Part shown: one piece after another, positions 16,848-26,012 of the stretch | How the letters are laid out: each line of letters begins with the position of its first letter | How positions within the stretch are numbered: the stretch's first letter is position 1 | From: Marinomonas foliarum | GTDB taxonomy: Bacteria > Pseudomonadota > Gammaproteobacteria > Pseudomonadales > Marinomonadaceae | Assembly (NCBI RefSeq): GCF_003337275.1 | Contig: NZ_QPJQ01000039.1 | Coordinates: 1-45,557 of the forward strand | DNA: 45,557 bases | Reading direction: 5' to 3' | Translations under genes and position numbers: made by a program | The notes under the pieces: model-generated | The model's input: the letters and a program-made list of their open reading frames with translations, nothing else | What the model was told of the DNA's origin: nothing | Databases searched by the model: none

Positions 16848-16905
16848 TCTTACCTCGTTTTTATGTATAACGATTTGACAGTTGATATTGTTGGATATTT
16901 TATAC

Positions 16906-17670
16906 CTAATAAATGCGGGTGATGAAATGTTCAGCGAATTTTCTGGGTAGGTTGCTGTCGGCTAACAAAGTTGAAAGACCTAGGTTAGTTGAATGAATTT
17001 GATCTGGGCTTAAATCGTCTTCAATCTGGAATTCTGTGGTAATCCAATCTTTATCGTCATGGCCTTTTTCTATGCGACGTGAAATCTTGTAATGCTCGAT
17101 ACGTTGAGCAAGAAAATAATTGCTGACAAGTGTGAAATACTCTTCGGTTTCTTCTGGAGTAATATCGTTCTTAACAAGATACTCTTGCAATAGGTTTTCT
17201 TGAGGGACGTTGGATTTTAAATACGTCTCCATCAGTTTGGTGTCTTTCGCAAACGCCCCCATGCCTTGATAAAGATTGCTTAGCGTAACAATTACGCTCA
17301 TGGATGCCGGAGTGGATGCTAGGTAATCTTCGAGCACCTGAACTGCCATTTTTGGAAAACCTAGGCTGTTAAGATGAGAAGCGTAGTTACTGTAAATAGT
17401 GGCATTATCTAGATAATTTAATGTTTCGAAAAACGCTTTGCTCAACTCTTTTTGGTTACCCAGAGCCACTTGTAAATACATCATTGCTACGTGGCTGTAG
17501 CCTTTAGACAGTTCGCTTAGATGACTGATTTTTACTCGAATGTCTCGTTCAATACTGGCTTTTTCGAACTCAGTTAACACACTAAATGGCCCCATTTGAT
17601 AGTAAAATTGCACACATTGCGTCATTACATCATTCATGAGGTCGTTTATCGAAAGCTCGGACTGCGTCAT
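16906..17670 (-). CDS. uncharacterised helical-repeat (TPR-like) protein
   Basis: A 254-aa soluble protein I cannot name. Its central part (about 60-170) is a series of amphipathic helices with TPR-like spacing, e.g. ATIYSNYASHLNSLGFPKMAVQVLEDYL and VIVTLSNLYQGMGAFAKDTKLMETYL. The C-terminal third is acidic and unlike TPRs. I favour the ATG at 17670, preceded by AGGA, over the one at 17694, which has none. It is 58 bp upstream of the S33 hydrolase on the same strand, so an operon is possible. Confidence 0.75.
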   Translation of the reverse strand: MTQSELSINDLMNDVMTQCVQFYYQMGPFSVLTEFEKASIERDIRVKISHLSELSKGYSHVAMMYLQVALGNQKELSKAFFETLNYLDNATIYSNYASHLNSLGFPKMAVQVLEDYLASTPASMSVIVTLSNLYQGMGAFAKDTKLMETYLKSNVPQENLLQEYLVKNDITPEETEEYFTLVSNYFLAQRIEHYKISRRIEKGHDDKDWITTEFQIEDDLSPDQIHSTNLGLSTLLADSNLPRKFAEHFITRIY

Positions 17671-17953
17671 CGTTTTTCCTACGTTCTCTATCATTTAGCC
17701 AATTCACAATGACTTGATCCTACCAAATATGATTGAAGCACGACTATAGCCACTGACAAAAAGAGCAAGCTCAACATGATTTCAATGTAGAAACGACATA
17801 AATAGTGCAAAACTTGCTGTAGAGACGGTCCTTAGGCTTGTAATTGTTATTTTTAGTACTTATCTATTACTTTATCAATAATGATTGCGATATGGTTGTC
17901 AGACACCGTCTACATTATATTTATTACAAGAGAGAACTTCGGAGCGGCTTTAT

Positions 17954-18511
17954 ATGAAAAAACTAAATTTTTACCCAACAACTGATATCGACGAATTGGC
18001 TTGGCCTGAAGAAAATTATGACCTTACCATCGATTCCCCAGCACTGAGCTTTTTTACTGATTTTAAAAACAATAAACCGTTGATCGTTGAGTCCACATGG
18101 TCTGTGTTAAATGTTAAAGAGCTCATGCAAAAAGAGCATGTGCGCTTAAAATTTGTCATTGATGAAAATAAGCATTTTATTGGCGTTGTTAGTGCTGATG
18201 ATCTGATCGAACGAAAAATTGTTCAAAAAGTTTCGGAGGGTTTGGAGCGAGCTGAAATCGTCGTTGCTGACCTAATGACAGCTAAAAAGAATCTAAAAGC
18301 ATTGGATTGGCAGGATATTTCCAAAGCCAGCATTTCGGATGTGATCACCGCCCTTAAAAATGATGGTGAACGTCACTGTCTTGTTATGGATCGTGAGAAT
18401 CACAAGATTCGAGGCATTTTTTCAGCCAGTGATATTTCGCGCAGACTGCGTCTTAACATCGATATTCAAGAAAAAACCAGCTTCTCTAAAGTATTTACCG
18501 CAACACTGTAA
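17954..18511 (+). CDS. CBS domain pair protein
   Basis: A 185-aa protein made of two CBS motifs: about 45-95 (WSVLNVKELMQKEHVRLKFVIDENKHFIGVVSADDLI) and about 130-175 (ASISDVITALKNDGERHCLVMDRENHKIRGIFSASDIS). Such stand-alone CBS pairs bind adenine nucleotides and act as energy or redox sensors. The region between the motifs carries a long helix. Start: the ATG at 17954 has GGAG upstream; the frame runs to a TTG at 17885 with no site. It is divergent from the TPR-like gene. Confidence 0.88.
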   Translation: MKKLNFYPTTDIDELAWPEENYDLTIDSPALSFFTDFKNNKPLIVESTWSVLNVKELMQKEHVRLKFVIDENKHFIGVVSADDLIERKIVQKVSEGLERAEIVVADLMTAKKNLKALDWQDISKASISDVITALKNDGERHCLVMDRENHKIRGIFSASDISRRLRLNIDIQEKTSFSKVFTATL

Positions 18512-18557
18512 TTTCGAAAGTGAAAGTAGACAGAAAGTTGCCTTATGTATTGAAGTA

Positions 18558-18590
18558 AAGAAGAGCCCCATTATGGGGCTCTTCTTTTTT
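18558..18590. terminator. strong terminator between CBS gene and doeC
   Basis: A perfect 13-bp stem AAGAAGAGCCCCA / TGGGGCTCTTCTT with a 3-nt loop continues into T4. On the minus strand it is followed by TTTACTTC, so it probably ends both the CBS gene and the doe operon. Confidence 0.92.
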
Positions 18591-18611
18591 GTTTATAGCC
18601 GTTGTTAATGG

Positions 18612-20003
18612 CTAAGCAATCCAAATCTGTTGTACGTTAACAAACTCCCTTATACCTTGCGGGCCAAGTTCACGACCATATCCGGATTTTCCAATCCCAC
18701 CAGATGGCAATCTTGGGTCGCTTTTTACGATACCGTTCACGGCAATTTGTCCTGATTCCAGTGTCTCAATGGCTCGGTCTATGGCTACTTGGCTGCTGGT
18801 CCAGATGCTTGCGCCTAAGCCGTATTCAGTGTTGTTAGCCAACTCCAGAGCTTGATCAATCGTATCAATTGGCGTCACGCTGAGCACTGGTCCAAAGGTC
18901 TCTTCTTCAAATACTGTCATGCCAGGCTTTACATCGACCAATAACGTCGGCGGATAGAAGAAACCCGAACGAGAAGGTAAGTCGCCGCCTGTTAAACAGC
19001 GTGCACCCGCGTCGATGCTTGCAGATACTTGGCGATGTAATTGATCTCGTAAATCTTCTCTCGCCAATGGCCCTAGATTATTACTTTCGTCTCTTGGATC
19101 ACCACATTTGAGTTTGCTAAAGCGTTCACGTAGTGCTTCACAGACTTCGTTATAAATCGATTTTTCGACAAACAGGCGTTTTACGGCGATACAAGATTGC
19201 CCCGCATTAATCATGCGCGAGAGAGTTATAATATCGAGTGCTTTTTCCAAATCCGCATCGGCCATCAGAATGCAAGGATCAGAACCGCCAAGCTCTAAGA
19301 CGGCTGGTTTTAATCCCGCTGCCGCTTGTGAAGCAATGGATTGTCCCGCCTTACTTGAGCCGGTAAAAGACACGGCTTTTACTTGCGGATGGTCGATCAT
19401 TTTACTCGCCACCGAGTTTTCGACGGCTAAGTTTGTGACGACGTTTTCTGGCACGCCAGCTTGATAAAAACATTCCACCAATTTATTTGCTGTGGCAGGC
19501 ACATTCGGATCGGCTTTTAGCACGCAAGTATTACCCGCCATCAAGGCAGGTGCCAAAAAGCGTAATGCCAACCAAACCGGTGCGTTCCAAGGCAAGATGC
19601 CCAACACCGTACCAAGAGGAGGGTATTGCACATAGCTGTGGCTCGCGTCCGACTCTAAGCTTTCAGGTGTTAGAAACGCTTCACCGTTGTCGGCATAATA
19701 TTCTGCACACCACGCACTTTTCTCGACTTCAGCAACGCCTTCTTTAATTGGCTTGCCCATTTCAAGCGCCATTAAATCGGCCAGCTCGTGTTTGTTTTCT
19801 CGCATTGACGCTGCAACGGCTTTTAATATAGCCGCTCGCTTTGGAAAGCTTTTCGCCTTCCATTCCGAGAAGCCTGCCGCCACCTTATCGATGGCGGAGC
19901 GTGCTTCATCAAGTGACAACGCGGCACATGAAGGTAAGGCTTGCCCAGTTGTAGGGTTGATGCTTTCAAGGGCTGCAGTTTCTAGTTTGGCTGCTGTTAA
20001 CAT
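18612..20003 (-). CDS. doeC: NAD(P)-dependent aldehyde dehydrogenase DoeC (aspartate semialdehyde)
   Basis: The 463-aa ALDH is last in an ectoine-degradation operon. The cofactor/active-site landmarks are PWNAPVWL, FTGSSKAG, the general-base Glu in ELGGSDP and the catalytic Cys in NAGQSCIA. In this pathway DoeC oxidises L-aspartate-beta-semialdehyde to aspartate; by sequence alone it is a succinate-semialdehyde-type dehydrogenase, so the name rests on the neighbours. TAGGAGGTG lies right before the ATG at 20003, which I prefer to the GTG at 20009 lying inside that ribosome site. It begins 13 bp after doeA ends. Confidence 0.88.
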   Translation of the reverse strand: MLTAAKLETAALESINPTTGQALPSCAALSLDEARSAIDKVAAGFSEWKAKSFPKRAAILKAVAASMRENKHELADLMALEMGKPIKEGVAEVEKSAWCAEYYADNGEAFLTPESLESDASHSYVQYPPLGTVLGILPWNAPVWLALRFLAPALMAGNTCVLKADPNVPATANKLVECFYQAGVPENVVTNLAVENSVASKMIDHPQVKAVSFTGSSKAGQSIASQAAAGLKPAVLELGGSDPCILMADADLEKALDIITLSRMINAGQSCIAVKRLFVEKSIYNEVCEALRERFSKLKCGDPRDESNNLGPLAREDLRDQLHRQVSASIDAGARCLTGGDLPSRSGFFYPPTLLVDVKPGMTVFEEETFGPVLSVTPIDTIDQALELANNTEYGLGASIWTSSQVAIDRAIETLESGQIAVNGIVKSDPRLPSGGIGKSGYGRELGPQGIREFVNVQQIWIA

Positions 20004-20016
20004 AGTCACCTCCTAA

Positions 20017-21300
20017 TTAGCTCGCCGCTTTCTCGGTTTGCTTGGTGTTCGATTTGGACTTTTTGACTTCCTCTTTTGTCGGCAAGGTGCTGGACAGGTC
20101 GATCGCTTTGTTTTCCTGAGGCACGGCTATGCCGGATTCGGATTTCACCGTAAAGTCACGATCCATGCTAAAGAAAGAGCGACAGCCATCTTCGGTAATT
20201 TCGATGGTATCGGAAATGCCACAGGTTTTATCGCCTTCAATGCCCCACATCCATGGAATCATATGGAAAGTCATACCTGGTTTTAGCACCGCAGAATTAC
20301 CTTGTTTCAAGCTGATGATGTAGCCTTCATCCCAGCTTGGTGGGAAGGCGATGCCGATGGAGTAGCCAGAACGCGTGATTAAACTGGCACCGACTTGGTT
20401 GTCCATAATAATGTTTCGCACCATATTATCCACGTCCGACACTGTCATGCCCGGCTGCACCACGCGATGAATTTCATTGAGCGCGCGCTTCATGATTTCT
20501 TGGGATTGATACATGGCATCGGATAATTCGCCAAGAATCACAGTACGCATCATGGCGGTGTGATAACGACGATAACAGCCACCGACTTCCAAAAAGACGT
20601 GTTCATTCGGTTGAACCGTTCGACCTTCGAAAGTAGCATGACCTATCATGCTTCTTGGCCCAGAAGTCACGTAGGGCATGACTGCAGGCGTTTCACCACC
20701 CGCACGGAACATGGCCGCCGCGATTTCTGCACCAATTTCGTTTTCCGTAATGCCTGGGCGACAGATCTCAATACCGGCTTTCATACCGGCTTCTGTCGCC
20801 AATGCAGCACGGCGCATTACCATGATTTCTTCTTGAGACTTACAGATTCGGCCTTCTTCGACGATGCCGAAACAGTCCATTAACTTGGCGTTTTTCAATG
20901 TCGTGTGAATGCAATCTTGCTGGTAAGCTGGGAAGAAGTAGCTATTGCGTTCATAACCAATGCGTTTGTCTGCCAAACCAAATTCTCGCAGCGCATCCAC
21001 TAGCATTTGAATTGCATCGCCTGTATCTGGATAAGGTCGAGTGAGTTCAACCCATGTGCGAGCAAATATATTAGATTCTTCCAACGCTCGGGTGATCATG
21101 AAAGGCTCTTTTTCGAGCGGAATCACTAACGCCTGAAAGAAGGAGTAGCCAGTAGTCTGATAATCCGTTAAATACGCGATGTTCTCAGGGTCTGTGATCA
21201 CAATTGCATCCAAGCGGCGCTCAGCAATGCGAGCGCGTAATTCACCTAGTCGGCGCTGATATTCAGCAAAGGTAAAGGTCATATCATCACGTTCAATCAT
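20017..21300 (-). CDS. doeA: ectoine hydrolase DoeA
   Basis: The 427-aa M24 (creatinase/prolidase-fold) hydrolase opens the ectoine ring to N-acetyl-2,4-diaminobutyrate. Typical DoeA/EutD stretches are DPENIAYLTDYQTTGYSFFQALVIPL, ERNSYFFPAYQ, MPYVTSGPRSMIGHATFEGR, and AFPPSWDEGYIISLKQGN. The ATG at 21300 overlaps the doeD stop (ATGA) and has GAGGAAG 6 nt upstream, so translation is coupled; a second ATG lies six codons inside. A lysine-rich C-terminal tail of about 30 residues follows the catalytic domain and is probably disordered. Confidence 0.93.
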   Translation of the reverse strand: MIERDDMTFTFAEYQRRLGELRARIAERRLDAIVITDPENIAYLTDYQTTGYSFFQALVIPLEKEPFMITRALEESNIFARTWVELTRPYPDTGDAIQMLVDALREFGLADKRIGYERNSYFFPAYQQDCIHTTLKNAKLMDCFGIVEEGRICKSQEEIMVMRRAALATEAGMKAGIEICRPGITENEIGAEIAAAMFRAGGETPAVMPYVTSGPRSMIGHATFEGRTVQPNEHVFLEVGGCYRRYHTAMMRTVILGELSDAMYQSQEIMKRALNEIHRVVQPGMTVSDVDNMVRNIIMDNQVGASLITRSGYSIGIAFPPSWDEGYIISLKQGNSAVLKPGMTFHMIPWMWGIEGDKTCGISDTIEITEDGCRSFFSMDRDFTVKSESGIAVPQENKAIDLSSTLPTKEEVKKSKSNTKQTEKAAS

Positions 21301-22556
21301 GCGGCTTCCTCCATTACAAAACGTACGGCGTCTTTTAAAATATCCAAGCCTTCTATTAAGTCCGCGTCAGGGATAGTTAATGGTGGGATAATCTTCAAGA
21401 CGCGACCGCCACTGCCACACGCGCCTAGCATCAAGCCTTTTTGGAAGCAACGCTGTACGACTTTTGCTGCAACTTCGCCGCTGCCCATATCCAAACCTAG
21501 AATCAGGCCTTTGCCGCGCAGTTCTTTGGCGCTGTTTTCGCTTACTAAGGGTTCTAGTGCGCTACGAACGGTTTTGACTTTATCGACGACTTCTTTCATC
21601 AGTGTATCGTCTTCAAAGTAGCTCAATGCGACTTCACCCGCTACAAAGGACAAGTTTTGCCCGCGGAAGGTGCCAGTGTGTTCGCCTGGCGACCAATGTT
21701 TATCCAAATCAGGGTGTACTAAGTTCATTGCCATTGGAGTCCCCGCGCCGCCAATACCTTTGGCCAAGGTAATAATGTCTGGGCTGATGCCCATATCATC
21801 AAAACTGAAGTATGAGCCAGTGCGTCCACAACCTACTTGAATGTCATCAACGATCAGCACTGAGCCAAATTCTTTGGCGAGTTTTTCCAGTTTTTGCATC
21901 CATTCTTTACAAGCGACATTCACACCGCCTTCCGCTTGAATCGTTTCTACCATGAAGGCCGCTGGTGGTTTAATACCACTGGATGGGTCGCGGTATTGGC
22001 TCGCTAATGTGTCTAACGCCGCAAGTGACGTTTCTTGATCGTGTTCTTGATCGAATAATTCATGGCTGACATGCAGCAAAGGCACACCGGAAGCCTGACG
22101 GAAATATTCATTTGCTGTTGCCGCCAAAGCACCCAGTGTCATGCCGTGAAAGCCTTGGCTAAAAGCGACGATATCGTGGCGGCCTGTGGCTTTACGAGCT
22201 AACTTCATGGCAGCTTCGACGGCGTTGGTGCCTGTTGGTCCCATGAACTGCATGCAATGCGGCATGTTTCTTGGCTTAAGAATGACGTCGGTAAACTTCT
22301 GCATAAATTGGGCTTTTGCCTGGGTTTGCATATCCAAGCTGTGCAGCACGCCATCTTTTTGCATGTAGTCAATCATGGCGTCTTTCATGTGTGGGTTGTT
22401 GTGACCAAAATTAAGTACCCCAGCGCCGGCGAAGAAATCGATGTATTCCTTGCCGTTTTCGTCAATCTGGCGAGCGTTTTTTGCCGTAACAAAAACCGTT
22501 GGGTACGTGCGAGCGTAAGCTCGAATATTGGATTCTCGTTGTTCGAAAATAGTCAT
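21297..22556 (-). CDS. doeD: diaminobutyrate transaminase DoeD
   Basis: A 419-aa class III, PLP-dependent aminotransferase. PLP contacts are PTGTNAVEAA (phosphate), D237 in VDDIQVGCGRTG and the Schiff-base Lys266 in TLAKGIGG. It is close to EctB throughout (FFAGAGVLNFGHNNP; GTFRGQNLSF). Because ectA and ectC are absent and doeA/doeB2/doeC surround it, I assign the catabolic role: converting L-2,4-diaminobutyrate to aspartate semialdehyde. GAGGAGA precedes the ATG. If ectoine synthesis genes exist elsewhere in the genome, this would be a second EctB paralogue. Confidence 0.92.
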   Translation of the reverse strand: MTIFEQRESNIRAYARTYPTVFVTAKNARQIDENGKEYIDFFAGAGVLNFGHNNPHMKDAMIDYMQKDGVLHSLDMQTQAKAQFMQKFTDVILKPRNMPHCMQFMGPTGTNAVEAAMKLARKATGRHDIVAFSQGFHGMTLGALAATANEYFRQASGVPLLHVSHELFDQEHDQETSLAALDTLASQYRDPSSGIKPPAAFMVETIQAEGGVNVACKEWMQKLEKLAKEFGSVLIVDDIQVGCGRTGSYFSFDDMGISPDIITLAKGIGGAGTPMAMNLVHPDLDKHWSPGEHTGTFRGQNLSFVAGEVALSYFEDDTLMKEVVDKVKTVRSALEPLVSENSAKELRGKGLILGLDMGSGEVAAKVVQRCFQKGLMLGACGSGGRVLKIIPPLTIPDADLIEGLDILKDAVRFVMEEAA

Positions 22557-22610
22557 AACGTCTCCTCAAAAGGTCTTATATCTATGACCTTTGGTTCGGG
22601 TTTTTGGATT

Positions 22611-23798
22611 TTATTGCTTGGGTATTGAGTGTTTTGGTAGTGATTGATCGGTAAGGCCGGCAAGTTGGCAAAACCAACGGCAGACATCTGCAATCAAGCG
22701 ATCATTGAAATCGTAATGTGGGCTGTGGCAAGACACGTTATGGCCTTCGCCATCATCGCTACCAATCAGAGCAAACGCACCGGGAATAGCTTGTAAGTAA
22801 TAGCTAAAATCTTCCGACGCCATGATAGGCAAGGCTTGTCCATGATTAAGTGTTTGCTCGCCATAAAGTGATTGCCATACCTCGCGACCATAAGTCGCTT
22901 GGGCTTTATGGTTAATGGTCGCTTGGTAGCGCATATCATGTTCGACAATGCATTCCACGCCATAAGCTGCTGCCGTTTGCGTAGCGACATCGGTAATGTG
23001 TTTATTAATTAACCTTCGTGTCGCTTCGTCTGGAACGCGAATGCTGCCACTTAGTGTCGCTTCTTCTGGGATTACCGTTGGCGCAGTTCCACCGTGTATT
23101 TGCGTGACACTGATCACTGCAGTTGCTTGCGGCGCAATACGCCGGCTGACAATTTGCTGCAAAGCAACATTAACTGCGCTTGCAGCCAGCAATGGATCAG
23201 CGCACAGCTCTGGTTGGCTAGCGTGTCCGCCGCGACCTTTGAATTCCATGCTGAAAGTGCCATTACCACACATGACAATGTTGTCTGGGCAAGCAATCGT
23301 GCCATAAGGCAAAGCTGGCCAGTTATGCCACCCGTAAATCTCACCGACATTTTCCAACGCGCCATCTTTGATCATTTCACGAGCGCCATGAAAACCTTCT
23401 TCGGCTGGCTGAAAGATTAATACCACAGGCTGAGGCAATTCTTTTTCAAACTGTTTTAACCAGCGAGCCGTTGCGAGCAAGGTTGCGGTATGGCCATCGT
23501 GACCGCAGGCGTGCATACAGCCATGATTTACCGACTGCCATTCCTTACCTGTTTGTTCGTCTATAGGTAAGGCATCCATGTCGCCTCGTAACGCAATCGC
23601 AGTACCTTTGGCTTCTTCATTGAGCCAAGCTACCGTTCCCGTATCGGCACAAGCACGCCATGGAATGTCTAATTCATCGAGTTGGTTTCGTACCAATGAC
23701 GCGGTGTTTTTTTCTTGCCAGCTAAGCTCGGGGTGAGCGTGCAACTGCTTCCGCAATTTTTCAGCGAAGATGATATTGTCTTGCCATAATTTCTGCAT
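22611..23798 (-). CDS. doeB2: M20 family N-acetyl-diaminobutyrate deacetylase DoeB2
   Basis: The 395-aa M20D amidohydrolase carries the metal motif C98-x-H100-DGH (HACGHDGH) and the catalytic Glu pair E133-E134 (QPAEEG). A dimerisation domain insert (GRGGHASQP) and the ASEDFSYYL metal ligand near the C-terminus complete the family. In the ectoine pathway, deacetylation is done either by an AspA-like DoeB or by an M20-type DoeB2; this is the latter. It is first in the operon, with AGGGAGG 6 nt before the ATG and 54 bp before doeD. Confidence 0.9.
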   Translation of the reverse strand: MQKLWQDNIIFAEKLRKQLHAHPELSWQEKNTASLVRNQLDELDIPWRACADTGTVAWLNEEAKGTAIALRGDMDALPIDEQTGKEWQSVNHGCMHACGHDGHTATLLATARWLKQFEKELPQPVVLIFQPAEEGFHGAREMIKDGALENVGEIYGWHNWPALPYGTIACPDNIVMCGNGTFSMEFKGRGGHASQPELCADPLLAASAVNVALQQIVSRRIAPQATAVISVTQIHGGTAPTVIPEEATLSGSIRVPDEATRRLINKHITDVATQTAAAYGVECIVEHDMRYQATINHKAQATYGREVWQSLYGEQTLNHGQALPIMASEDFSYYLQAIPGAFALIGSDDGEGHNVSCHSPHYDFNDRLIADVCRWFCQLAGLTDQSLPKHSIPKQ

Positions 23799-24360
23799 AA
23801 ACGCCTCCCTGAAAAGATTTTTAAACTTTGTTTAATTCGAAAACTTCATACAGTAGTAATTAAATAATTTGTGACTTGCAAGGCCGAAAAATAGAAAAAT
23901 TGTTAAATAAAAGTAGATAAGGAAGGGAATATAAGAAGAAAAAAACAAAAAAAGCGCTCAAAACAAACACATAGATGAAAGTGTAAAAAATATTAAAAAA
24001 AACTAAAATTCACATTTTTATCAATTAAATAAGCTTATTTTCGTGCTCTAAAAATGCGCGTAATCGCCCTAAAAATAGGCGTTTAGAGTAGAAAATATAA
24101 ATTTTAAATAGGTGTCATCTCTAATGATTAGTTATGTAACCTTTAAATTGGTAAAAGTTAGAGATCTAATTATAGTAGGCTGTTTTGTGTTGAGCCTAAT
24201 TCTTTCGAAAAAGAGATTTTGGAGTTATTAGCTCTGTGATTCACACAGGTAAATAAAAGCGCACATAACTTAATACACATTAAGTCGATTTATAAAAAGT
24301 AGAGGGGGTGGAATTAAGGGAGGTATGAATAAGTCTACTAAACCTCAACTGAGCAGTCAT
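23799..24360. other. AT-rich regulatory region upstream of the doe operon
   Basis: About 560 bp without a supportable gene, very AT-rich, between the doeB2 start and the ALDH terminator. It must hold the doe promoter. A small hairpin CGCCCTA-AAAA-TAGGCG lies near 24064-24081. The Lrp-like regulator gene doeX, which often accompanies doe genes, is not present here. Confidence 0.6.
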
Positions 24361-24396
24361 AAAAAATGCCAGACCATATAGTAATAGACTGGCATT
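24361..24396 (-). terminator. terminator of the ALDH pair
   Basis: AATGCCAG (24365-24372) and CTGGCATT (24389-24396) form an 8-bp stem; on the minus strand it is followed by TTTTTA. It lies 28 bp after the ALDH stop at 24424. Confidence 0.75.
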
Positions 24397-24423
24397 GAGC
24401 ACCTTAATGAGCTTGAAGACCCT

Positions 24424-25869
24424 TTAGATAGGGTAGTGCTGCTTTGGATCTTCGATTGTTATCCAGCGTGAATCAGTAAATTCAGCAATGCCAGCTTTGC
24501 CACCGAAGCGACCATAACCAGAATCACCAACCCCTCCGAATGGCATTTGAGGCTCATCACCTACGGTTGGCCCATTAATATGGCAAATTCCGCTTCTAAT
24601 GGCATTGGCGCAGGCAAGTGCTCGATTGATGTCTTGTGAAAAGACAGCAGCGGATAATCCGTACTCGCTGTCATTGGCGACCTCGATAGCTTCTTCATCG
24701 CTATTGACGCGAATAATAGATTTTACAGGCCCGAAACTTTCTTCAGTGTAAATGCGCATGGTGTCATTAACGCCATCTAACAGAGTGGCAGAGAAGATAG
24801 CGCCATTGTTTTCGCCTCCACATGCCAGTTTGGCGCCTTTTGCTACCGCATCATCGATTAAATCGTGCATTTTATCGGAGACTTCTGGGTTAACGAGTGA
24901 GCCTAGAACGACTGCATCACGAGGATTTCCCCATGGTAATGCTGAAGCACGAGCTACTAGTTTCGTTACAAAATCGTCTGCAATGGCTTCATCTACAATA
25001 ACGCGCTCGGTGGACATACAAATTTGCCCTTGGTTCATGAATGCGCCAAAGATAGCCGCGTTCACAGCACCTTCTATATCGGCATCAGACAGGACTATGA
25101 GCGGTGCTTTTCCGCCGAGTTCGAGTAGGGCTGGCTTCAGGTTTTCACCCGCAATACGTCCGATGATACGTCCAACAGGGCTAGAGCCTGTAAAGTTAAC
25201 GTGACGTACTTCTGGCGCTTCGATTAGGGCTTTTACTATGCTTGGGGCATCGCTTGGGTCATTCGAAATTAGGTTCACAACGCCTGCTGGGAATCCTGCT
25301 TCTAAAAAACAGTCGATGATTAAACGATGGGTTAGAGGGCAAAATTCGGAACTTTTTAATATCACGGTATTGCCGCATGCTAAAGGTGTCGCAATGGCCC
25401 TAGAGCCTAAGATAATAGGCGCATTCCATGGAGCCATAGCCAAACAAACGCCTTTGGGTTTATTAACCGACATGGCCAAGGTTCCCGGTTTGTTTGATGG
25501 GATCACTTCGCCACCCATTTGTGTAGTTAATGCTGCCGCTTCACGAATATGTCCGGCGGCTAGCATAACGTTAAAGCCAGCCCAAGGACCTGTGGCCCCA
25601 GTCTCGGCTATCATGGCAGCAATAAATTCGTCTTGCTTCGTTTCCATAATATCGGCCGCTTTATTGAGCAAATTGCGGCGTTCGGCTGGGCCTGATTGTG
25701 CCCAAGCCGGGAAGGCAAGTGCAGCAGCTTTAGTGGCTGCGTTTACATCGTCAAGCGTGGCTGCCGCTGAGGTAGAGGCAACTTGCCCTGTAACGGGATC
25801 TAAACGGTTATATTCTTTGCGGCTACTGGCTGTTAGGTCATTACCGCCAATGCTTAATAAAACAGTCAT
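24424..25869 (-). CDS. aldehyde dehydrogenase (salicylaldehyde/vanillin type)
   Basis: The 481-aa ALDH has PWNAPIILGSRA, FTGSSPVGRIIG, the general-base Glu in LELGGKAP and the catalytic Cys in NQGQICMSTERV. The last motif and GDEPQMPFGGVGDSGYGRFGG resemble salicylaldehyde, benzaldehyde and vanillin dehydrogenases. It is similar to the next upstream ALDH gene throughout, suggesting a tandem duplication that has diverged. AGGAGAAACG precedes the ATG at 25869. The substrate is not fixed by sequence. Confidence 0.9.
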   Translation of the reverse strand: MTVLLSIGGNDLTASSRKEYNRLDPVTGQVASTSAAATLDDVNAATKAAALAFPAWAQSGPAERRNLLNKAADIMETKQDEFIAAMIAETGATGPWAGFNVMLAAGHIREAAALTTQMGGEVIPSNKPGTLAMSVNKPKGVCLAMAPWNAPIILGSRAIATPLACGNTVILKSSEFCPLTHRLIIDCFLEAGFPAGVVNLISNDPSDAPSIVKALIEAPEVRHVNFTGSSPVGRIIGRIAGENLKPALLELGGKAPLIVLSDADIEGAVNAAIFGAFMNQGQICMSTERVIVDEAIADDFVTKLVARASALPWGNPRDAVVLGSLVNPEVSDKMHDLIDDAVAKGAKLACGGENNGAIFSATLLDGVNDTMRIYTEESFGPVKSIIRVNSDEEAIEVANDSEYGLSAAVFSQDINRALACANAIRSGICHINGPTVGDEPQMPFGGVGDSGYGRFGGKAGIAEFTDSRWITIEDPKQHYPI

Positions 25870-25910
25870 AACGTTTCTCCTTTTTATAATTTTAATGCTT
25901 AATTATTTTT

Positions 25911-25961
25911 GTTGATCTTGTTGATCTTGTTGATCTTGTTGATCTTGTTGATCTTGTTGAT
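25911..25961. repeat. 9-bp tandem repeat (5.7 copies)
   Basis: GTTGATCTT is repeated five times without error from 25911 to 25955, followed by GTTGAT. It lies in the 143-bp gap between two ALDH genes. Its 9-bp period is a multiple of three, and on the minus strand one frame reads (INK) repeats within a 27-codon frame, 25899-25982. That frame has an ATG but no ribosome site, so I do not call it a gene. Confidence 0.95.
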
Positions 25962-26012
25962 GCCATAAGAGCCTCTTTTCATTATCGTGGGTTAAGTGAT
26001 AAGGATTGGAAG

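Noticed and set aside
24325..24381. 18-codon ORF with AAGGGAGG next to its ATG
   Set aside because: The ribosome site is only one nucleotide from the ATG, and the frame runs through the terminator of the converging gene.
25899..25982. Gene for an (INK)-repeat peptide
   Set aside because: ATG present but no ribosome site, and the content is just translation of a 9-bp microsatellite.
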